Assembly (NCBI RefSeq): GCF_000478605.2
Contig: NZ_ASHX02000001.1
Coordinates: 930,001 to 994,000 of the forward strand
Length of the DNA: 64,000 nucleotides
From: Streptomyces thermolilacinus SPC6
Lineage (GTDB): Bacteria; Actinomycetota; Actinomycetes; Streptomycetales; Streptomycetaceae
Direction of reading: 5' to 3'
Shown here: piece after piece, positions 1-7,349 of the stretch
Layout: the number at the start of each line of letters is the position of its first letter
How positions within the stretch are numbered: the stretch's first letter is position 1
Program-made: the position numbers and the translations under genes
Notes under the pieces: model-generated
Database searches by the model: none
The model's input: only the letters and a program-made list of their open reading frames with translations
Told to the model about the DNA's origin: nothing

Positions 1-12
1 GCGAAGCCGGGA

Positions 13-18
13 TAGATT
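13..18 (+). promoter_or_regulatory. -10 element of a probable leaderless promoter
   Basis: TAGATT lies 7 nt before the ATG of the first gene, and no Shine-Dalgarno sequence is visible between them. That spacing would place the transcription start at or next to the ATG, giving a leaderless mRNA, which is common in Streptomyces. The -35 would fall outside the window, so this is an inference from the -10 alone. Confidence 0.4.
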
Positions 19-25
19 CCCCGTC

Positions 26-640
26 ATGTCTGCCTCAGCTCCCCTGCCCGTCACGCTCGTCGGCCCCCACGTACGCCTGGAGCCGTTGTCGATGGACCAT
101 CTCGACGATCTGTTCGCGGCGGGAGGCCGCGACGAGGAGGTGTGGAGGTGGCTGGGAGGGCCGGCGCCCCGGACACGCGAGGAGCTGCGCGGCAAGCTCG
201 CCGAGCTGCTGGAGCACGCCGGGCGCGGTGAGTACGTCGCCTTCGCGGTCATCCACCTCGCGAGCGGCCGGGCCGTCGGCTGGACCACGTACATGGACAT
301 CGACGTGGCCGACGAGCGGCTGGAAATCGGCTCGACGTGGTACGGGCGCGCGTACTGGCGCACCGCGGTCAACACCGCGTCGAAGCTGCTGCTCCTCACC
401 CACGCGTTCGAGGACCTGGGCATGGGGCGCGTGCAGTTGAAGACCGACCATCTCAATCACCGCTCGCAGGCGGCCATCGCGCGGCTCGGCGCGCGGCGCG
501 AAGGGGTCCTGCGCCGCCATCGCAGGCGGCCGGACGGCACCTGGCGCGACTCGGTGTACTTCTCGATCCTCGCCTCGGAGTGGCCCGCGGCCAAGGAGCG
601 CCTGGCCGCCCGCCTGGACGGACCCGGCCACGGCGGATAG
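26..640 (+). CDS. GNAT family N-acetyltransferase (RimJ/RimL type)
   Basis: A 204-residue cytoplasmic protein of the Acetyltransf_3 branch of GNAT enzymes, which move an acetyl group from acetyl-CoA to an amine such as a protein N-terminus or small molecule. The N-terminal V(T)LVGPHVRLEPL strand is the usual opening of this branch. The centre carries the G(S/T)WYGRAYWRT segment and the C-terminal half the VQLKTDHLNHRSQAAIARLGARREG segment, split here only for description, which forms the acetyl-CoA and N-R-S-x-x-A-I part of the fold. The length is normal for the family. The ATG at 26 sits 7 nt after a -10-like TAGATT, suggesting leaderless translation. The substrate cannot be read from sequence, and the neighbours give no clear hint. 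Confidence 0.85.
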   Translation: MSASAPLPVTLVGPHVRLEPLSMDHLDDLFAAGGRDEEVWRWLGGPAPRTREELRGKLAELLEHAGRGEYVAFAVIHLASGRAVGWTTYMDIDVADERLEIGSTWYGRAYWRTAVNTASKLLLLTHAFEDLGMGRVQLKTDHLNHRSQAAIARLGARREGVLRRHRRRPDGTWRDSVYFSILASEWPAAKERLAARLDGPGHGG

Positions 641-797
641 CGCCCCGCGTCCGCCCGCGCAGCCGTCGCGGGTGAGACATCACCGGGGCCGTACAGGACC
701 GGGCGGCCTCCGGTCCGCGACCGTGAACCCCGGCCTCGCAGCCCGCGGCGGGGCGGACGGGGGCTTCAACCGGGGGCGCGGGGGGACGCGGCGGTGC

Positions 798-803
798 CAG
801 AAT
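798..803 (+). promoter_or_regulatory. -10 element of a probable leaderless promoter
   Basis: CAGAAT ends 7 nt before the ATG at 811, with no purine-rich ribosome binding site in between. The arrangement matches that before the gene at 26. The most likely reading is a leaderless transcript for the LD-carboxypeptidase gene. No convincing -35 was seen. Confidence 0.4.
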
Positions 804-810
804 CCCGCAC

Positions 811-1839
811 ATGTCGATTCGCTACCCACGCCCCCTGCGCCCCGGCGACCGTATCGCCGTCACCTCCCCGTCCAGCGGTGTGCCGGAGGAGCTCCGGGCG
901 CGGCTCGACGTGGCCGTCCGCGCCGTGGAGGCGCGCGGGTACGAGGTCGTGCTGGGCGACTGCATGGACGGCTCCGGGCACGTCAGCGCCCCTGCCGCCG
1001 ACCGTGCCGCCGAGTTGACGGCGATGCTCACCGACCCCGCCGTGCGGGCCGTCGTGCCGCCGTGGGGCGGCGAGACCGGGATCGACGTGGTCCCGCTCCT
1101 CGACTTCGACCGGCTGCGCGACGCCGAACCCACCTGGCTCGTCGGCTACTCCGACATGTCCACCCTGCTCACCCCCCTCACGCTGCTCACCGGCACGGCC
1201 ACGCTCCACGGCGCCAACCTGATGGAGACCCCGTACCGGACACCGGAGGGCCTGCTGTCCTGGCTCGACGTGGTGACCGTCCCCGAGGGCGGCACGTTCA
1301 CGCAGAACTCGCCGGGCCGTTACCGCTCCCCCGGCTGGGACGACTGGGCCGCCGACCCGCACGTGGACACCTTGAGGCTGGACACCCCCGGCACCTGGCG
1401 GCGCCTGGACGGCGACGGGGACGTGGACGTGCGGGGACGGCTGGTCGGAGGCTGCGTCGAGACGCTGAGCGGCCTCGCCGGGACGCCGTACGGGGACGTG
1501 TCCGCTTTCGCCCGCGCCCACGCCCCCGAGGGGCTGATCGTGTACGTGGAGGCCTGCGAGGACAACGCGTTCAGCATCTGCCGCACCCTGCACGGGATGC
1601 GGCTGGCCGGGTTCTTCGACGCGGCCGACGCCGTGCTGATCGGCCGCACCGCCGCGCCCGACCGGCCGTCCCTCACCCAGTACGACGCGGTGCTGGACGC
1701 GCTGGGGCCGCTGGGCGTGCCGCTGATCGCGGACGTGGAGTGCGGCCACGTACAGCCGCACCTGCCGCTCGTCAACGGCGCGCTCGGCCGGGTCGTCCAC
1801 ACGGCGACCCGGCACGAGGTGACGCAGACCCTGGCCTGA
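811..1839 (+). CDS. S66 family LD-carboxypeptidase / MccF-like peptidase
   Basis: A 342-residue serine peptidase of family S66, which cleaves L,D (or carboxamide) bonds: LdcA members trim murein tetrapeptides, and MccF members inactivate microcin C-type nucleotide peptides. It opens with the family start RPGDRIAVTSPSSG. The nucleophile is the Ser in GYSDMS near residue 115. The second half has the Glu-rich VYVEACEDNA strand, the IGRT turn, and the ECGHVQPHLPL segment that supplies the catalytic His. Length and motif order fit the MccF/LdcA group. There is no signal peptide, so it acts in the cytoplasm. It converges on the cellulase gene with a 28-bp gap. Murein recycling and antibiotic-peptide detoxification are both possible. 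Confidence 0.88.
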   Translation: MSIRYPRPLRPGDRIAVTSPSSGVPEELRARLDVAVRAVEARGYEVVLGDCMDGSGHVSAPAADRAAELTAMLTDPAVRAVVPPWGGETGIDVVPLLDFDRLRDAEPTWLVGYSDMSTLLTPLTLLTGTATLHGANLMETPYRTPEGLLSWLDVVTVPEGGTFTQNSPGRYRSPGWDDWAADPHVDTLRLDTPGTWRRLDGDGDVDVRGRLVGGCVETLSGLAGTPYGDVSAFARAHAPEGLIVYVEACEDNAFSICRTLHGMRLAGFFDAADAVLIGRTAAPDRPSLTQYDAVLDALGPLGVPLIADVECGHVQPHLPLVNGALGRVVHTATRHEVTQTLA

Positions 1840-1854
1840 CGCGGGGCCGGGCCC

Positions 1855-1869
1855 GACGCGAGTCGCGTC
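1855..1869. terminator. Small palindrome between convergent genes
   Basis: GACGCG-AGT-CGCGTC forms a 6-bp stem with a 3-nt loop in the 28-bp gap between the stop codons of the LD-carboxypeptidase and cellulase genes. It slightly overlaps the cellulase stop. It could act as a weak bidirectional terminator, although the stem is short and no T-tract follows. Confidence 0.35.
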
Positions 1870-3088
1870 AGACGATGGGCGGCTGGGCCAGCCGTACGAG
1901 TTCGAGTGCCTGCTCCGGGAACCAGGCGCCCGCGCGCGGGTCGATCATGCCTCGCGCCGGGTCCTCGGGTCCCGGGGTGCCGCGCAGGCACTGCCCGTCG
2001 GACTCGCCGGGGATCTTGATCCAGAGGCGCGCGTCGTGGAGCGCCTGGCCGGTCGCCGTGGTCGGGCGGGCGCCGAGTCCGCGGTCCGGCGGGTTGCACC
2101 AGTCCTGCGGGTCCGGGTAGACCCCGGCGGGCGGGGTCCAGGGGCCGCGGCCGTTGCGGCTGGAGTCGGTGACGAAGCGCTTCATCCGCGAGGTGTCGGC
2201 GGGCGTGTGGGCGGCCGTCCAGGCGTCGGCCTCGGCCTGCGGGGTCCACTGGTCGGGGCACTGCGACGCCTGGCCGCCGCCGGAGACGTACGCCAGGCAG
2301 GTGGAGATCAGCTTGCCGTAGCGGACGTTGGCCGCGTCCGTGTGGTAGTTGGACACGTTCAGGTAGAAGCCGGTGGCGCCGCCCACGCCGGCCCGGACCA
2401 GGCGGGGCACGATCGCGCGGACGCTGTGCCAGCCGGGGTGGCCGGCGTCGAGGTACACCTTGGTGCGGGGCAGGGCGGCGAGGCGCCCGACGGCGTACCG
2501 GATCTCGTCGTAGCGGGCGGTGGTGCGGGTGCCCTGCGCGTCGTCCTGGCCGCAGTCGGAGGGCAGCAGGGCGAGGGAGTCGGGTTCGAGGACGACGTAC
2601 GCCCGGCGGGTGCCGATGGCGCGGGTGACGGCGTCGGTCCACGCCTGGTACTCGGCGGTGGTGGAGGCGCCGCCGCCGGAGTAGTTGGAGCAGTCCCGGC
2701 CTGGCACGTTGTAGAGGGCCAGGACGGGGACGGCGCCCTTGGCGGCGGCGTCCCGCATGACGGCCAGGACCGCGTCGTGGACCTCGGCCGGTGACGCGCC
2801 GTGGAACCACACGGCCTGCGGGGTGCCGGCCATCCTCCGTATCCCGGCCGCGTCGGTGAACCGGCCCTCGGCCTCGAGGCTCCGCGCCTGGGCGAGGGCG
2901 CCGGGGTTCGGGGCCGGGGTGTACAGGGCCGTACCGGACCGCCCGGCGGCCGCGCCTTCCGGAGCCGGCGCGGCGCCCTCCCGGGCGGCGGCAGGAGAGG
3001 TGAGCAGCCCGGCGGCGAGGGCCAGCGGCAGGGCCAGTAAGGCGGTCGCCGCCCGGAGGCGGCCGGTGGTGCGGGTACGCAGGCGCAT
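1868..3088 (-). CDS. Secreted glycoside hydrolase family 6 cellulase
   Basis: A 406-residue GH6 beta-1,4-glucanase (endoglucanase or cellobiohydrolase) predicted to be exported and to cut cellulose with inversion. The ATG at 3088 gives a classic Sec signal peptide: basic MRLRTRTTGR, a hydrophobic LLALPLALAAGLL core and an AAA cleavage region. A longer reading would only add a polar stretch in front. Hallmark GH6 motifs are the VLEPDSLA strand, YLDAGHPGW, VSNYHTDAANVRYGK, and the C-terminal LWIKIPGESDGQC with the late acidic/Cys residues. The length is that of a catalytic domain alone; no carbohydrate-binding module is seen. A perfect CebR operator lies 43 nt upstream, so induction by cello-oligosaccharides is likely. 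Confidence 0.92.
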   Translation of the reverse strand: MRLRTRTTGRLRAATALLALPLALAAGLLTSPAAAREGAAPAPEGAAAGRSGTALYTPAPNPGALAQARSLEAEGRFTDAAGIRRMAGTPQAVWFHGASPAEVHDAVLAVMRDAAAKGAVPVLALYNVPGRDCSNYSGGGASTTAEYQAWTDAVTRAIGTRRAYVVLEPDSLALLPSDCGQDDAQGTRTTARYDEIRYAVGRLAALPRTKVYLDAGHPGWHSVRAIVPRLVRAGVGGATGFYLNVSNYHTDAANVRYGKLISTCLAYVSGGGQASQCPDQWTPQAEADAWTAAHTPADTSRMKRFVTDSSRNGRGPWTPPAGVYPDPQDWCNPPDRGLGARPTTATGQALHDARLWIKIPGESDGQCLRGTPGPEDPARGMIDPRAGAWFPEQALELVRLAQPPIV

Positions 3089-3130
3089 GACAAGCCCTTC
3101 GTCACGGTCGGCACAAGGATCAGAGCGGTC

Positions 3131-3144
3131 TGGGAGCGCTCCCA
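3131..3144. promoter_or_regulatory. CebR operator upstream of the GH6 cellulase
   Basis: TGGGAGCGCTCCCA is a perfect 14-bp palindrome identical to the operator known for the Streptomyces cellulose-utilisation repressor CebR. It lies 43 nt before the cellulase ATG, which fits repression that cellobiose or cellotriose would relieve. No cebR gene is in the window, so the regulator would act in trans. Confidence 0.9.
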
Positions 3145-3170
3145 CACCTTCCTCCGCACCCGTGCGACCG

Positions 3171-3734
3171 TCAAGCCCCCTTGGGGGGTACGGAACGCGC
3201 CCGCGTCGGGTTCAGCGCGTCGAAGACCATGATCCGTTGCTCCGGGTCGAAGTGGAAGTCCGCCTCGTAGCGGCCCCAGGTGACCGCGCGGACGAAGGCG
3301 TCGCTGGTCCGCCGGGCCGTGCCGGGCGGCACCTCGGGCGCGACCGCGTCCAGCGGGGCGGGCGGTGTCGCGGCGGGCGACCACGGGTGGGCGGCGACGA
3401 GGCGGCGCGCGCTGTCCGGGGTGAGCCGCGCGACGCCGGAGAGGCGTACGTCGGTGGGGCCGGGCACGAGCTGCCTGCCCTGCGCCCGGCGGCGTCCATG
3501 CCGCCCAGGTGACCCGGCGAGCGGGCCGAGCTGCGGGAAGCGTGCCTCGATGGGCTCGGGGTCGTGCCGGGGTACGGGCGGCGACGGGCCGCTTCCCGCG
3601 CCGCGCGTGTCCGGCCCGCCGACGCGCGCGGCGATCGGCACCCCCAGGGGTACGGCGAGCAGCGCACACGTCAGCGCCCGTCTGCCCGTACCCGGCGCGG
3701 CCCGCCCGGCGCGGTCCCTGCCACCTGTCCCCAC
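3171..3734 (-). CDS. Hypothetical membrane-anchored protein
   Basis: A 187-residue protein that I do not recognise. The GTG at 3734 is preceded by an AGGA-type sequence. The N-terminus is basic and followed by a hydrophobic RALTCALLAVPLGVPIAARV segment, so a signal anchor or signal peptide is likely. A proline-rich linker follows. The compact C-terminal half contains VRLSGVARLTPDSARRLVAA and an aromatic stretch around WGRYEADFHFDPEQRIMVF. Codon bias is that of a real gene, and the C-terminal half has clear alternation of hydrophobic residues. It lies 82 bp behind the cellulase start in the same direction. An extracytoplasmic role is inferred only from the hydrophobic segment. The start is uncertain. 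Confidence 0.6.
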   Translation of the reverse strand: MGTGGRDRAGRAAPGTGRRALTCALLAVPLGVPIAARVGGPDTRGAGSGPSPPVPRHDPEPIEARFPQLGPLAGSPGRHGRRRAQGRQLVPGPTDVRLSGVARLTPDSARRLVAAHPWSPAATPPAPLDAVAPEVPPGTARRTSDAFVRAVTWGRYEADFHFDPEQRIMVFDALNPTRARSVPPKGA

Positions 3735-4015
3735 TCCTGGGGCCCCATGCGCCGGGCCGCCCGCCGCCGTCTCCGGGCGCCCATGCCGCCCGCAGCGTAT
3801 CTGCGGCGCCCAGGGCGGCTCGTACGGTCCGGGCCGCCCCTACCGCCCGCGCCGTCCCGGCGCACGTGCGGCCGGGAGCGGCGTCGCGGGCACGCCCAGG
3901 TCTCCCCGTATCGCGATGGGCGGCGTCCCGGGGCAGCCGCTGACGACCAGGACGGCGCCGGGGCGATCCTCGCCCGCCCCTCGGGCCGGTCCGGCGCGCG
4001 GGCAGGGAGGGCGGT

Positions 4016-5152
4016 TCAGGCGACTGACCCTATCCGGCCGTCCGGAGCGGAGGGGCCGTCGTGGTGGATCGGGGTGTGGGCGCCGGTCAGGGAGGCGCCG
4101 GTGCCGCCCCGGCGGTCGGCAACGATCTCGGCGGCGATCGACAGGGCGGTCTCCTCCGGGGTGCGGGCGCCCAGGTCGAGGCCGATGGGTGAGCGGAGCC
4201 GGGCGAGTTCGAGTTCGGTGACGCCGGCCTCGCGCAGCCGCCGGTTGCGGTCCTCGTGGGTGCGGCGGGAGCCCATGGCGCCGACGTACGCGACGGGGAG
4301 CCGCAGGGCGCGCCGCAGCAGCGGGATGTCGAACTTGGCGTCGTGGGTGAGGACGCACAGCACCGTGCGGGCGTCGGTCTCGGTCGCGTCCAGGTACTCG
4401 TGGGGCCAGGCGACGACGATCTCGTCGGCGTCGGGGAAGCGGGTGGCGGTGGCGAAGACCGGACGCGCGTCGCAGACGGTGACGTGGTAGCCGAGGAACT
4501 TGCCGACGCGGACCAGCGCGGAGGCGAAGTCGATGGCGCCGAACACGATCATGCGGGGCGGCGGGACGCTCGACTCCACGAGCAGGGTGACCGGCTGCCC
4601 GCAACGGGCGCCATCGGCGCCGATGGTGACCGTGCCGGTGCGCCCGGCCTCCAGCAGGGCGCGCGCCTCGGCGGCGGCCGTGCGGTCGAGTTCCGGGTGG
4701 CCGCCGAGTCCGCCGTCGTACGTGCCGTCGGGCCGTACGAGGAGGGCGGTGCCCAGCAGGTCGCGCGGCCCGTCCACGGCGCGCACCAGGGCGGCGGCCC
4801 GCCCGGAGGCGGCCTCCGCGAGCGCGGCGGGGTAGACGCCGCCGCGGACCGGGGTGACCAGGATGTCGATGATCCCGCCGCAGGTGAGGCCCACGGCGAA
4901 GGCGTCCTCGTCGCTGTAGCCGAAGCGTTCGACGACGGTCTCGCCGTCCTGGACGGCCTGCCGGCACAGTTCGTAGACGGCGCCCTCCACACAGCCGCCG
5001 GACACGGAGCCGATCGCGGTGCCTTCGCTGTCGACGGCGAGGGCGGCGCCGGGCAGCCGGGGTGCGCTGCCGGTGACGGCGACGACGGTGGCGACGGCGA
5101 AGTCGCGTCCCTGCTCGGCCCACCGGCCGAGCTCCTCGGCGATGTCCAGCAT
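4016..5152 (-). CDS. xdhC: XdhC/CoxF family molybdenum cofactor insertion protein
   Basis: A 378-residue protein of the XdhC family, which binds the molybdenum cofactor, promotes its sulfuration and inserts it into xanthine dehydrogenase. It is cytoplasmic. The N-terminal XdhC/CoxI domain shows VVAVTGSAPRLPGAAL, GSVSGGCVEGAV and GLTCGGIIDI, the last two with conserved Cys. The C-terminal XdhC Rossmann domain follows the VESSVPPPRMIVFGA region and contains VTVCDARPVF, DAKFDIP and YVGAMGSRRTHE. The ATG at 5152 has AAGGAGG eight bases upstream. It is the last of a leftward purine-oxidation set (FAD subunit, FeS subunit, molybdenum subunit, permease, XdhC), which strongly supports the assignment. 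Confidence 0.92.
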   Translation of the reverse strand: MLDIAEELGRWAEQGRDFAVATVVAVTGSAPRLPGAALAVDSEGTAIGSVSGGCVEGAVYELCRQAVQDGETVVERFGYSDEDAFAVGLTCGGIIDILVTPVRGGVYPAALAEAASGRAAALVRAVDGPRDLLGTALLVRPDGTYDGGLGGHPELDRTAAAEARALLEAGRTGTVTIGADGARCGQPVTLLVESSVPPPRMIVFGAIDFASALVRVGKFLGYHVTVCDARPVFATATRFPDADEIVVAWPHEYLDATETDARTVLCVLTHDAKFDIPLLRRALRLPVAYVGAMGSRRTHEDRNRRLREAGVTELELARLRSPIGLDLGARTPEETALSIAAEIVADRRGGTGASLTGAHTPIHHDGPSAPDGRIGSVA

Positions 5153-5534
5153 GGCGGCCTCCTTGGCTTGGTTGCGGGAGCGGATGTACGGAGCGGGCTG
5201 GGGCGGGGCGTGTCCCGTCGGGGCCGGGCCGGGGGCGCCCCTACTGGGCGTACCCCCGGCCCCGGCCCCCGACCGGGACGCGCCCGCCGCTGGGGAGGGC
5301 GGGCGGCGGGGACCGGCGGTCCGGCCCGGTGGCCGGTCCCTTGGGCGGGGGCCGGGCCACGAGTACCCGCCGGACGAGCGCAGCCCCCGGGGCCTGTGCG
5401 GGCGAAGCCCGAGGCCGGCGGGCCCCGGCCACGAGGCCGCCCGTCGGGCGAAGGCCCCACCGGGGGACCCCGGTGGCGGGCCCCAGGTGGCGGGGCTCCC
5501 TGGTGGTGGCGGGGCCCCGCTCCGGCCGGGATGC
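5153..5534. other. Gene-free, inverted-repeat-rich spacer between permease and xdhC
   Basis: These 382 bases contain no convincing gene. They hold the long imperfect inverted repeat at 5205-5285 and further G/C-rich self-complementary stretches near 5300-5345 and 5460-5530. The spacer separates the stop of the NCS2 permease from the start of xdhC, so it may terminate or attenuate read-through into xdhC. Confidence 0.6.
5205..5285. repeat. Long imperfect inverted repeat
   Basis: The left arm (about 5205-5240) and the right arm (about 5247-5285) are near-reverse complements around a CTACTG loop. Both arms contain GGGCG(T/C)GTCCCG and CGGGG/GGCC blocks. Transcribed from either strand this would fold into a very stable hairpin of roughly 30 pairs, consistent with a terminator or attenuator between permease and xdhC. 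Confidence 0.65.
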
Positions 5535-6977
5535 TCAGTGGCCGGTGCCCGTCGCGAAGTAGAAGACGAACACCGCGGACAGGACCCACATCAGGACGCT
5601 GGGCTCGCGCCACTTGCCCTGGGCGGCCTTGATCGCGCAGTACGCGATCACCCCGGCACCGACACCGGTGGTGATCGTGTACGTGAACGGCATCAGCACG
5701 ACGGTCAGGAACACCGGCACGGCGACCGACCAGTCCGCCCAGTCCACGTGGCGGGCGTTCTGGAGCATCATCGCGCCGATCACGACGAGCGCGGCGGACG
5801 CGACCTGGCCGGGAACGAGCTGGGTGAGCGGGGTGAAGAACAGGCACGCGGCGAAGAACAGACCGGTGACCGAGGCCGACAGGCCCGTACGGGCTCCCTC
5901 GCCCACGCCGGTCGCGGACTCGATGAACACGGTCTGCCCGGAGGCGCTGGTGGCGCCGCCGATCGCGCCGCCCGCGCCGTCGATGAACAGCGCCTTGTTG
6001 AGTCCGGGCATCCGGCCGGAGGCGTCGGCGAGCCGGGCCTCCTGGCCGACGGCGATGATGGTGGCCATCGCGTCGAAGAACCCGGCCAGGACGAGAGTGA
6101 AGACGATCATGCCGACGGCGGCGTAGCCGAGCTGCTCCCAGCCGCCGAACTCGACCTGCCCGAAGAGGGAGAAGTCCGGCATGGAGACGACGCCGCCGTC
6201 CAGGACGGGCGGCCTGCCGCCCCACGCCCGCTCGTCGATCAGGCCGGTCGCGGTGGCGACGACGGAGATGACCGTGCCGACGACGATGCCCAGCAGGATC
6301 GCGCCGGGCACCTTGCGGGCCTGGAGCATGAAGATCAGCAGCAGGGTGACGGTGAACAGAACGACGGGCCAGCCGGTGAGCGAACCGCCGGTGCCGAGGG
6401 TGACCGGGCCGCCGCCCTCGCCCTTGCCGACGAAGCCCGCGTTGACGAAGCCGATCATCGCGATGAACAGGCCGATGCCCATGGTGATGCCGTGCTTCAG
6501 CGCCAGGGGTATGGCGTTCATGATGACTTCGCGGACGCCGGTGACGACGAGCAGGCAGATCACCGCGCCGTACACGACGCACATGCCCATCGCCTGCGGC
6601 CACGTCATGTGGGGCGCGACCTGGGTGGAGACGACACCCGCGACGCTGAGGCCCGCCGCGAGGGCGAGCGGGACCTTGCCGATGATGCCCATCGCCAGGG
6701 TGGTGACCGCCGCGGCGAGCGCGGTGGCCGTGATGAGGGCGGGCTGGCTCAGTTTGTGGCCGAGCACGTCCGCGCCGCCGAGGAGCAGCGGGTTGAGCAG
6801 GAGGATGTACGCCATCGCCATGAAGGTGGTGACGCCGCCGCGCACCTCGCGCGCGACGGTCGATCCTCTGTGGGTGATGTGAAAGTACCGGTCGAGCCAA
6901 GACCGTCCGGCGGGGACGCGTGAGCCGTCGCCCGCGTCCTCCGAGACGGTCTTCGGCTCCACTGTCGACTGGGTCAT
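5535..6977 (-). CDS. NCS2 family purine permease (AzgA-like)
   Basis: A 480-residue inner-membrane transporter of the NCS2/AzgA branch, which imports hypoxanthine, guanine or adenine with protons. It shows many hydrophobic helices. Family marks are REVRGGVTTFMAMAYILLLNP near the N-terminus, AAGLSVAGVV, LKHGITMGIGLFIAMIGFVNAG in the middle, and FIDGAGGAIGGATSASGQTVFIESATGVGEGARTG, split here by name only, carrying the substrate-site Glu/Thr. I chose the ATG at 6977, which has GGGAG about 8 nt upstream, over an in-frame TTG five codons earlier. It lies between the xanthine dehydrogenase genes and xdhC on the same strand, consistent with supplying purine substrate. PucR control is likely but not shown. 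Confidence 0.9.
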   Translation of the reverse strand: MTQSTVEPKTVSEDAGDGSRVPAGRSWLDRYFHITHRGSTVAREVRGGVTTFMAMAYILLLNPLLLGGADVLGHKLSQPALITATALAAAVTTLAMGIIGKVPLALAAGLSVAGVVSTQVAPHMTWPQAMGMCVVYGAVICLLVVTGVREVIMNAIPLALKHGITMGIGLFIAMIGFVNAGFVGKGEGGGPVTLGTGGSLTGWPVVLFTVTLLLIFMLQARKVPGAILLGIVVGTVISVVATATGLIDERAWGGRPPVLDGGVVSMPDFSLFGQVEFGGWEQLGYAAVGMIVFTLVLAGFFDAMATIIAVGQEARLADASGRMPGLNKALFIDGAGGAIGGATSASGQTVFIESATGVGEGARTGLSASVTGLFFAACLFFTPLTQLVPGQVASAALVVIGAMMLQNARHVDWADWSVAVPVFLTVVLMPFTYTITTGVGAGVIAYCAIKAAQGKWREPSVLMWVLSAVFVFYFATGTGH

Positions 6978-7303
6978 GGTGCCTACTCCCAAGGTTCACA
7001 GGGGCACCCGCGGCTCTGCTTCGATGCCTGTGCGCGGGATTTGGGATGCTGCCTGGCTGCACGACCCGGGGGACGGCCCGAGACGAACGGGGTGGTGCGT
7101 GGGGGACTCCGGGCGGTGCGGGCGGCCGTGGACTGTGACGTTCCCGGTGGCGCGCACCGCCCGGAGGGTTCCGGAGGTACGGGGGCGTGGCCCGCGTTCC
7201 TGTGCGGTCGGTGCCGGTGGAGGTGCTCGGGGCGGTACCGGCGCCGCGTTCCTGTGCGGTCGGTGCCGGTGGGGCCGAGGCGGGTACCGGCGCCGCCGCG
7301 TTC
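6978..7303. other. Spacer upstream of purine permease
   Basis: These 326 bases lie between the molybdenum subunit stop and the permease start and carry no gene I can support. The right-hand end holds two of the three 52-bp direct repeats described at 7194-7349. The left half should contain the permease promoter, but I could not pick out a convincing -10/-35 pair. Confidence 0.5.
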
Positions 7304-7349
7304 CTAGGCGGTGCCGGTGAGGTGCTCGGGGCGCACCGGCGTCCTGTTC
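7194..7349. repeat. Three 52-bp direct repeats overlapping the 3' end of the molybdenum subunit gene
   Basis: Units begin with GCGTTCCT at 7194, 7246 and 7298, an exact 52-bp period. Each continues with a (GT)GCGG..GGTGCCGGTG core and a GGTACCGGCGCC or related tail. The third unit includes the stop codon and last codons of the dehydrogenase gene, and the other two lie just beyond it. This suggests tandem duplication of the 3' end of the gene with later drift. Confidence 0.75.

Noticed and set aside
811..1839. LD-carboxypeptidase as self-immunity for the RiPP (MccF-like)
   Set aside because: It lies 14 kb away from the RiPP operon with unrelated genes between, and the peptide is not a nucleotide-type microcin as far as can be seen.
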